DNA of 7,286 nucleotides, from assembly GCA_026224995.1 (NCBI GenBank), contig JAMFRX010000646.1:1-7286 (forward strand), read 5' to 3'. Under the pieces are notes generated by a model. That model worked only from the letters and a program-made list of their open reading frames with translations, did no database searches and had not been told where the DNA came from. The position numbers and the translations under genes were made by a program. Every line of letters starts with the position of its first letter. Position 1 is the first letter of the stretch. Below are positions 1 to 4,378 of this stretch, one piece after another. This stretch comes from Puia dinghuensis (GTDB lineage Bacteria > Bacteroidota > Bacteroidia > Chitinophagales > Chitinophagaceae).

Positions 1-432
1 ATCGTCAACCAGAGCAAAGTAGCCTTATACCAGCCGGTAGCGCTCTACGCCGCCGAACAGAAGAGCCTCCGCGAGCACCAGATGGCCTGGCACGAAAAGA
101 TCACTCTCGCCGTGGCCTGCCTCGTGATGTTCCTCATCGGCGCCCCACTGGGCTCCATTATCCGCAAGGGCGGCATCGGCTTGCCCCTGGTCTTCGCCGT
201 GGTGTTCTTCGTGATCTTCTTCCTGCTGAATAATTTTGGTAAAAAGCTCGCCAGTCAAAGCGTCCTGACCCCCGTGGGCGGCATGTGGATGGCGACATAT
301 GTTCTGACACCAATCGGCATCTTTCTCATCTACAAGGCGCTGCACGATAGCCAGCTCTTCAACAAAGAATATTATTTCCGGTTCAGCCGGAAAGTCAAGG
401 CCTTACTGGCGCGGAAGCCTAAACTTACCTAA
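1..432 (+). CDS. LptF/LptG family permease, C-terminal part (5' end outside the window)
   Basis: The reading frame is open from base 1 to the TAA at 430-432, so only the last 143 codons are present and the start lies upstream. The family forms the inner-membrane permease pair of the Lpt ABC transporter, which extracts lipopolysaccharide and passes it to the periplasmic bridge. What is visible is the typical C-terminal half: a charged stretch ending in HEK, a hydrophobic helix containing FLIGAPLGSIIRKGG (the most recognisable family signature), a second helix rich in Val and Phe ending in NNFGKKLA, and a third around WMATYVLTPIGIFLIYKA, followed by a short basic cytoplasmic tail. LptF and LptG cannot be told apart from this fragment, so no symbol is given. 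The thioredoxin-like gene follows closely on the same strand and is probably co-transcribed. Family is seen clearly; the transport role comes from the family. Confidence 0.9.
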   Translation: MVNQSKVALYQPVALYAAEQKSLREHQMAWHEKITLAVACLVMFLIGAPLGSIIRKGGIGLPLVFAVVFFVIFFLLNNFGKKLASQSVLTPVGGMWMATYVLTPIGIFLIYKALHDSQLFNKEYYFRFSRKVKALLARKPKLT

Positions 433-450
433 ATTGTGCAAAAGCCTCTT

Positions 451-1671
451 ATGCACCGTTTTCTCCTGCTCCTCCTTCCTTTCACCGCCGCCGCCCAGGA
501 CAAGGGCATGCAATTCGAGCACGGCCTCAGCTGGTCCGCCATCCAGGCCAAGGCCAGGGCAGAGAACAAGTATATCTTCGTAGACTGCTACACCACCTGG
601 TGCGGCCCCTGTAAGTTTATGGCCACCACCGTCTTCCCCACGGCAGAGGCGGGCAGCTTCTTCAATGATAAATTCCTCAACGTCGCGGTCCAGCTGGACA
701 CCAGCGCCAAAGACAATGCGGAAACAAAGACCTGGTATGCCGATGCGCATGCGCTGATGACGGGCTATCACATCAATGCCTTCCCCACCTACCTGATCTT
801 CGCCCCGGATGGCCGCCCCCTGCACCGCCTGGTCGGCTCCAATCCGGTGGTCAAGAGTTTTATCGAGCAGGTCCGCCAGAGTTTCGACACTACGAAACAA
901 TATTATACGGCCATACAGCAGTTCCATGACGGCCGTCGCGACAGCGCATTCCTCCGCCGCCTGGCGCTGGAAGCAAATTCGCTCTCCGATAACCATGAAG
1001 GCAGCCCAATCGCGGAAGCCTATTATGCCAGCCAGCCCGATCTCTACACCCACGGCGCCCTCGAAGTGTTGATGGACTATACCGGATCGACCACCGACAA
1101 AGGCTTTTCCATCCTATCTGGCAACACCGCGCGGGTCGACTCCGTGATGGGCGCGGGTATCGCCGAGGACCATTTGAATGGGATCCTTGTCCAGAAATTC
1201 GTATGGCCGCTGATCCACGCCACCGGCGACCCCAACTGGAAAAAAGTCCAGTCGGCTATCGCAGCCGGTTATCCCGCCCAGGCCGAGGAAGTCACGCTGC
1301 GGACAAAGCTGTTCTTTTATGAATACAAAGAAGACTGGTCGCATTTTCAGCCGGCTATCGTCGAGTATATGACCAGGTATGGCGTCCACGCTACTCCCGG
1401 CGAACTGGACGACTACGCCTACATCGTCTTCACCTACTGCCATGATATGACCTGCGTGACGGATGCGCTCGAGTGGTCTAAGCGCTCTTTCCAGGATAAG
1501 CCCAACCCTATGTACATGGACACGTATGCGAACATCCTGTACAAAATGGGGAAGAAAGACGAGGCTATCGTCTGGGAACAGAAGGCGATCGACCTTTCCG
1601 CGGAGGACGCGAAGCCCAGGCTGCAGGCCACGCTGGAGAAGATCAAAAAAGGCGAGAAGACCTGGAATTAG
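451..1671 (+). CDS. Exported thioredoxin-fold protein with a CGPC active site
   Basis: The product is about 406 residues. I chose the ATG at 451 because it opens a clean signal peptide (Met-His-Arg, a Leu-rich core, then AAA before Gln). An in-frame GTG at 436 would add five residues and leave three bases after the permease stop. Numbering from that GTG, a thioredoxin domain covers roughly residues 28-150: a WCGPC redox motif (Cys56, Cys59; Cys codons at 601 and 610) preceded by a beta strand, and the cis-proline in AFPTYLIF (Pro117). About 250 residues follow without a recognised catalytic motif; the end (YANILYKMGKKDEAIVWEQK) reads like a tetratricopeptide helix pair. The protein probably acts in the periplasm as a thiol-disulfide reductant or isomerase; its partner is unknown. 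Its stop overlaps that of the convergent gene within bases 1668-1671. Confidence 0.88.
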   Translation: MHRFLLLLLPFTAAAQDKGMQFEHGLSWSAIQAKARAENKYIFVDCYTTWCGPCKFMATTVFPTAEAGSFFNDKFLNVAVQLDTSAKDNAETKTWYADAHALMTGYHINAFPTYLIFAPDGRPLHRLVGSNPVVKSFIEQVRQSFDTTKQYYTAIQQFHDGRRDSAFLRRLALEANSLSDNHEGSPIAEAYYASQPDLYTHGALEVLMDYTGSTTDKGFSILSGNTARVDSVMGAGIAEDHLNGILVQKFVWPLIHATGDPNWKKVQSAIAAGYPAQAEEVTLRTKLFFYEYKEDWSHFQPAIVEYMTRYGVHATPGELDDYAYIVFTYCHDMTCVTDALEWSKRSFQDKPNPMYMDTYANILYKMGKKDEAIVWEQKAIDLSAEDAKPRLQATLEKIKKGEKTWN

Positions 1672-2405
1672 TCCTCTTTGAGGCTCTTTAGATAGGCCGC
1701 GTAGTCTACGATGATCAGCGCCATGTTGGCACGATGTTCTTCCCTGATCGCTTCCCGCATCGCGGACCAATCGTCCCCCATGGCAACCACCCGCTTTTTT
1801 AATTCCGCCAACCTGAGGTCCCGGCAATAGATAGAGGAACCGGGCTGCTGTTTCCAGGATTGCGCGATGGTACCCACGTCGAAAGGATCGAAGCCCAGGG
1901 CTTCCACCAGCCCAAAGGCAGTTTCTTTCTTTTTCGCATTGTCACCCGAAACGGCTAAGGCGATCCTGTCATTATCCCCTTTTGGCCTGCCCAGCGTCGT
2001 AATGCTTTCCGCCGTAATGGAGTTGAAGACTTTGACTAGAGGAACGCCCAGCTGCTCCTGGACCCACAGACTGTCGATGCCGCTTTGTTCCAGCTCCGGG
2101 ATGACGCCATCGCGGATATCCGGGTAATAGTTGCAGGTGTCGATGACGACCACGCCCTTGGGCAGCTTTGCGAACAGGGGTTTGGGAAGCTCCGGCACAT
2201 TTTTTTGCGGGATCGAAACGATGATGACATCCTTGTCGCTCATCGCCTCTTCCACCGTGGCGGCCTCGGTACCTGTTTCCGCCGCAAATTGCTGTAAGGA
2301 GGCCGGGCCCCGGGAGTTGGCGATTGAAACCGTATGTCCCAAGTCCGCGAATTTTGATGCGAAGTGGCGCCCCATGGCGCCCGAACCGATGATTCCTATT
2401 TTCAT
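1668..2405 (-). CDS. NADPH-dependent F420-reductase-like oxidoreductase
   Basis: A 245-residue cytoplasmic protein of the family named for coenzyme F420-dependent NADP oxidoreductase. It opens with a Rossmann dinucleotide-binding loop, GSGAMG (residues 7-12), and after the second strand has NSRG (residues 30-33), a Ser-Arg pair typical of binding the 2'-phosphate of NADP. The middle holds VVVIDTCNYYPD and VKVFNSI, both typical of the family, and the C-terminal part contains EALGFDPFDVG. F420 is not generally known in Bacteroidota, so the name is probably only historical and the hydride acceptor is unknown; this is inference. It is the last gene of the minus-strand operon, 17 bases after the SnoaL-like gene. 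Its stop overlaps that of the convergent thioredoxin gene, so no separate terminator fits between them. Family confidence is high, substrate unknown. Confidence 0.88.
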   Translation of the reverse strand: MKIGIIGSGAMGRHFASKFADLGHTVSIANSRGPASLQQFAAETGTEAATVEEAMSDKDVIIVSIPQKNVPELPKPLFAKLPKGVVVIDTCNYYPDIRDGVIPELEQSGIDSLWVQEQLGVPLVKVFNSITAESITTLGRPKGDNDRIALAVSGDNAKKKETAFGLVEALGFDPFDVGTIAQSWKQQPGSSIYCRDLRLAELKKRVVAMGDDWSAMREAIREEHRANMALIIVDYAAYLKSLKED

Positions 2406-2422
2406 GACTGTGAATGGATTTT

Positions 2423-2779
2423 TTAATAAAAGAATTGTTCCAGCACGATCTTGCCGGCTTTGACTTCATACAGCATGATCTCGTCGATATGGATCCTGCC
2501 GAAGCCTTCCACGGTAATGTCCATTTCCCGCCCGACCGAAAAATGATTCCCGCCGATAACGGGCTGCGTGGTATAGGCCCTGTGAACTTCCCGGACCTTA
2601 CTCACAAAGTCCTCGCCTTTTTGGCGAACGGCGGCCTTGCCTTCGGCATAGCCCATGTACGGGGAACCGGGCGGGTCGATGCTTCGTACATCATCGGCAA
2701 AGAATTCGTCCTGGATCTGAAACCATTTTTCCTGCTGCGCCAGCTCGTGGAACCGCGCCGCGACTTCCTGTGTGGTCAT
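2423..2779 (-). CDS. SnoaL-like / NTF2-fold protein
   Basis: A 118-residue protein starting MTTQEVAARFHEL. The ATG at 2779 is chosen because it overlaps the ArsR stop as ATGA (2776-2779), a classic translational-coupling arrangement; a longer frame to 2890 would run far into the ArsR gene. The sequence has the SnoaL/NTF2-like pattern: an N-terminal helix with KWFQIQDEFFADDVRSIDP, then YAEGKAAVRQKGEDF and alternating beta strands ending DEIMLYEVKAGKIVLEQFFY. The family forms a cone-shaped fold with a hydrophobic pocket, used for small-molecule isomerisation or cyclisation, or only for binding. I can see Asp and His residues lining such a position but cannot name a catalytic set. Operon context with an SRPBCC protein and a reductase suggests a small-molecule substrate; this is inference. 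No signal peptide is present. Confidence 0.85.
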   Translation of the reverse strand: MTTQEVAARFHELAQQEKWFQIQDEFFADDVRSIDPPGSPYMGYAEGKAAVRQKGEDFVSKVREVHRAYTTQPVIGGNHFSVGREMDITVEGFGRIHIDEIMLYEVKAGKIVLEQFFY

Positions 2780-3093
2780 GCTTTGTTGTTTAATAGATTT
2801 TCTAGTTTCTTGAATCTGGAGGTCCAGAACTGATCGAAGTAAGCTAACCACGCCTGCAGCTCTTCGAAGCCATCTTTTTGCAGGGTGCAATACCGTTCCC
2901 GGCCGACGTCTTTAATGCTGATGAATCCCGCACTGTACAGGATCTTCACGTGCTTGGAAACGGCGGGCCGGCTCATCTGGAAATTTTCCGCCAGGCTATT
3001 GATGGTCAGGCTATCGGCCGAGAGCAGCATGAGCATCTTTCTCCTGCTGGGGTCGCCGATGACCTGGAAGGCGTCAAGCTTTGGTGTTGCCAT
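2776..3093 (-). CDS. ArsR-family winged-helix repressor
   Basis: A 105-residue transcriptional regulator. The winged helix-turn-helix runs from DPSRRKMLMLL (residues 14-24) through INSLAENFQMSRPAVSKHVKIL (31-52, with the recognition helix around SRPAVSKHVK) to the wing at GRERYC (64-69). The C-terminal helix, AWLAYFDQFWTSRFKKLENLL, is of the kind that forms the dimer in this subgroup. The metal-binding ELCVCDL motif of arsenic or cadmium sensors is absent and the only cysteine is Cys69, so a metal-independent signal, perhaps an organic ligand, is more likely. Its start lies inside the upstream SRPBCC gene (20-base overlap), and its stop overlaps the SnoaL start by four bases. The paired inverted repeats at 3533-3576 are the obvious candidate operators, implying autorepression of the operon. 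ArsR genes next to AHSA1 genes are a common pairing. Confidence 0.93.
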   Translation of the reverse strand: MATPKLDAFQVIGDPSRRKMLMLLSADSLTINSLAENFQMSRPAVSKHVKILYSAGFISIKDVGRERYCTLQKDGFEELQAWLAYFDQFWTSRFKKLENLLNNKA

Positions 3094-3526
3094 ATTTTAA
3101 AGTGTATAAGTGATCGGTGATCTTTTGGACCTGCTTGACCCAGCCATCGTTCATTCCGGCGAAGAAGTTCACGTTCTCCAATTTTCCGAAGCCGCTATGC
3201 TCCAGGAAAAGCTCGGTACCCTTGTCTTTCGGTTCAAGCCGCCAGACGACGACGGTATCCAGCGTGATCTTGCCATCGCCGGGGCCGCCGGTCCAGGTGT
3301 AGGATAGTTTTTTGAATGGAACGATCTCGAGCACCTTGCAGTAGCAGATGCCATCGAATTCCAGGCTTGGAATGGGTTTTATCACAAATTGAAAGTCAAG
3401 CCCCAGGATCGGCTGGAAGTCGTTCTTCATGAGCCAGAGCTCGAGGAGCTCGGAATTGGTGAGGTATTCCCAGATCTTTTCGGGGGGATGGGGGAAGAAG
3501 AATTGGTGTTTGATGGTCTTTGACAT
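3074..3526 (-). CDS. AHSA1-like SRPBCC-domain protein
   Basis: A 150-residue single-domain protein of the AHSA1/START-like group. The family pattern is visible throughout: the first strand and helix FPHPPEKIWEYLTNSELLELWLM (residues 11-33), the central strands DGICYCKVLEIVPFKKLSYTW with the characteristic proline and YTW, and a long C-terminal helix from NDGWVKQVQKITDHL that closes the pocket. These proteins bind hydrophobic ligands in a deep cavity; only some eukaryotic relatives act on Hsp90, so the domain name should not be read as a function. It is the first gene of the operon. The ATG at 3526 lies just downstream of the operator and promoter region and has no evident Shine-Dalgarno sequence. 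Its last 20 bases overlap the start of the ArsR gene. There is no signal peptide, so a cytoplasmic site is likely. Confidence 0.9.
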   Translation of the reverse strand: MSKTIKHQFFFPHPPEKIWEYLTNSELLELWLMKNDFQPILGLDFQFVIKPIPSLEFDGICYCKVLEIVPFKKLSYTWTGGPGDGKITLDTVVVWRLEPKDKGTELFLEHSGFGKLENVNFFAGMNDGWVKQVQKITDHLYTLKYGNTKA

Positions 3527-3532
3527 GATTGA

Positions 3533-3548
3533 GTAACTTTTAAGTTAC
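3533..3548. promoter_or_regulatory. Proximal operator: perfect 7-2-7 inverted repeat
   Basis: GTAACTTTTAAGTTAC has two perfect 7-base arms (GTAACTT and AAGTTAC) around TT. It lies seven bases upstream of the SRPBCC start, where transcription from the predicted promoter would begin. Near-identity with the repeat at 3561 and the presence of a winged-helix gene in the operon make it a likely ArsR dimer site. Binding itself is inferred. Confidence 0.75.
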
Positions 3549-3549
3549 A

Positions 3550-3581
3550 CGAAGGTATAGGTAACTTTTGAGTTACGCAAA
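3550..3581 (-). promoter_or_regulatory. Predicted promoter of the SRPBCC-ArsR-SnoaL-reductase operon
   Basis: Read on the minus strand, TTTG (3581-3578) is followed after exactly 20 bases by TACCTTCG (3557-3550). This fits the Bacteroidota housekeeping pattern TTTG, 19-21 bases, TAnnTTTG, with one mismatch in the -7 box. Transcription would start a few bases further on, inside the proximal operator, giving a leader of about 20 bases before the ATG at 3526. Confidence 0.6.
3561..3576. promoter_or_regulatory. Distal operator: near-copy of the first inverted repeat
   Basis: GTAACTTTTGAGTTAC differs from the proximal operator by one base (A to G), leaving perfect 6-base arms GTAACT and AGTTAC. 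The two sites start 28 bases apart. This copy lies entirely between the predicted -33 and -7 elements, so a bound repressor would block RNA polymerase. Confidence 0.75.
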
Positions 3582-3591
3582 TATTTTTGCG
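3576..3591. repeat. Third 16-bp inverted repeat abutting the distal operator
   Basis: CGCAAATATTTTTGCG has 6-base arms (CGCAAA and TTTGCG) around TATT. It shares one base with the distal operator and includes the predicted -33 TTTG. The arm sequence is unrelated to the GTAACT operators, so a different protein, or a weak hairpin after hicB, is possible. There is no T-run on the hicB side, so I do not call it a terminator. Confidence 0.4.
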
Positions 3592-3621
3592 ATTATCTCG
3601 AGGTCCTGGCCCGATCAGCCA

Positions 3622-4020
3622 TTAAAGCTCCAGCGCCAGCAGCTCGCTGCCCAGCTTGTGCAAGGCCGTTTCGATCTTTTTTGCCTGCGCCCGTCTGGGC
3701 TTTTTCAAACCCGAAGCATAGTGCTGAAACTGCTTTTGATTGATTCCGGTGATACGTTCCAATGCAGAATTGGTGAAGATCCCCTTGTAGTGCCGGAGAA
3801 AGCTTTCCGTATCGTATTTGTATACGATGGTGTAATTGCTTTTGAGGATGGCGGGAATGTTCTTTTTGTCGTTATAGGCTTGCAAGAGCCTGATTGCATC
3901 TAAGATGGATGCTTTTGCTTCTTCGACGGTTGCGCCGCCGCCGTACAGGCCTGGTACATTCTCCGCGTAGGAAGAATACATGTTTTTGGTCTTTTCGATG
4001 ATCACTTTGATCAATTTCAT
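3622..4020 (-). CDS. hicB: HicB-family antitoxin
   Basis: A 132-residue antitoxin that would bind and neutralise HicA and repress the module's own promoter. The N-terminal part (residues 1-50) has the HicB partial RNase H-like fold: a strand with YSSYAENVPGLYGGGATVEEA, whose Pro-Gly and later Gly-x-Thr-x-Glu-Glu-Ala are family hallmarks, followed by the helix ILDAIRLLQAYN. After a linker, residues about 82-130 (FTNSALERITGINQKQFQHYASGLKKPRRAQAKK) look like a Cro/C1-type helix-turn-helix, giving the DNA-binding function seen in many HicB proteins. It starts 30 bases after the hicA stop and is probably co-transcribed with it. The toxin-first order is usual for hicAB. The gene is visibly more AT-rich than the thioredoxin and hydrolase genes on either side. 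Toxin neutralisation is family knowledge, not tested here. Confidence 0.9.
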   Translation of the reverse strand: MKLIKVIIEKTKNMYSSYAENVPGLYGGGATVEEAKASILDAIRLLQAYNDKKNIPAILKSNYTIVYKYDTESFLRHYKGIFTNSALERITGINQKQFQHYASGLKKPRRAQAKKIETALHKLGSELLALEL

Positions 4021-4050
4021 GCTGAACCTGATTTATATGAAGGGATAAGA

Positions 4051-4230
4051 CTACTTAAGTTCCATTTCTTTGATAATCTTCTTCTCCAATCCTTTACCGA
4101 TCTCCTTCGCCCCATGGTAGGGTACGGGATAAGTGCGGCCATCTTTTTCATAAATGTAATGACTGCCAACCGTTCGTGTGTGTATCCACCCATTCCTTTT
4201 GACCTTTCGGTGTAATTCGCTCGACTTCAT
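4051..4230 (-). CDS. hicA: HicA-family mRNA interferase toxin
   Basis: A 59-residue toxin, the usual length for HicA. The start at 4230 is chosen because MKSSELHRKVKRNGW is the standard family opening, and the frame further upstream crosses the promoter and its inverted repeat. The fold resembles a double-stranded RNA-binding domain. It has the conserved catalytic histidine in VGSHYIYEKDG (His24), then the strand RTYPVPYHG and the basic C-terminal helix KEIGKGLEKKIIKEM. HicA cleaves mRNA and halts growth when not bound by HicB. All family landmarks are present, so the toxin looks intact rather than decayed. It is followed after 30 bases by hicB and preceded by a promoter with an embedded inverted repeat. 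Antisense to its upstream region, the serine hydrolase gene begins 148 bases away. Confidence 0.92.
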   Translation of the reverse strand: MKSSELHRKVKRNGWIHTRTVGSHYIYEKDGRTYPVPYHGAKEIGKGLEKKIIKEMELK

Positions 4231-4249
4231 AGGAACGCCGTTTGCTCTA

Positions 4250-4278
4250 CTAAAGGTAGCAAATATACTACCTTTTAG
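4250..4278. promoter_or_regulatory. Probable HicB operator: inverted repeat around the hicAB -7 box
   Basis: CTAAAGGTAG (4250-4259) and CTACCTTTTAG (4268-4278) form an inverted repeat; eight bases (AAAGGTAG and CTACCTTT) match perfectly across an 8-base spacer, and the outer ends match with one extra T. The spacer is exactly the predicted -7 promoter box of hicAB. Autorepression by HicB, alone or with HicA, is the natural reading, but binding is inferred. Confidence 0.65.
4260..4267 (-). promoter_or_regulatory. Predicted -7 box of the hicAB promoter
   Basis: On the minus strand this reads TATATTTG, a perfect match to the Bacteroidota -7 consensus TAnnTTTG. No clear TTTG is found 19-21 bases upstream, where the sequence is a run of A, so the -33 element is weak or absent. 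Transcription would begin about 25 bases before the hicA ATG. Confidence 0.6.
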
Positions 4279-4337
4279 GAAATTCTTTTTGCTCCCGAAT
4301 AAGCCGCCGATTGCCAAAAAATGGCTATCTTCCGATA

Positions 4338-4361
4338 ACCGGTAATCCCTTAGTTGCCGGT
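4338..4361 (+). other. Possible stem-loop upstream of the serine hydrolase start
   Basis: ACCGGTAA (4338-4345) and TTGCCGGT (4354-4361) can form an 8-pair stem in plus-strand RNA, with one G-U wobble, around an 8-base loop (TCCCTTAG). It ends 17 bases before the ATG at 4379. No T-run follows, so it is not a terminator. Whether it lies in the transcript depends on a start site I could not place. Confidence 0.3.
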
Positions 4362-4378
4362 ACTCCCAATACAACTGC

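Noticed and set aside
403..1053. A long open frame antisense to the thioredoxin gene.
   Set aside because: The plus-strand frame has a signal peptide and CGPC motif; the antisense peptide has no recognisable domain and is explained by high GC.
2414..2833. An open frame on the plus strand opposite the SnoaL-like gene.
   Set aside because: No domain features and fully covered by a confident gene on the other strand.
2423..2890. A longer SnoaL-like frame starting at 2890.
   Set aside because: It would overlap the ArsR gene by over 100 bases; the start at 2779 gives the normal domain and an ATGA overlap.
4269..4276. TACCTTTT as a possible plus-strand -7 box for the serine hydrolase.
   Set aside because: The last base misses the consensus, the nearest TTTG is 24 bases upstream, and the same bases are better explained as an arm of the hicAB operator.
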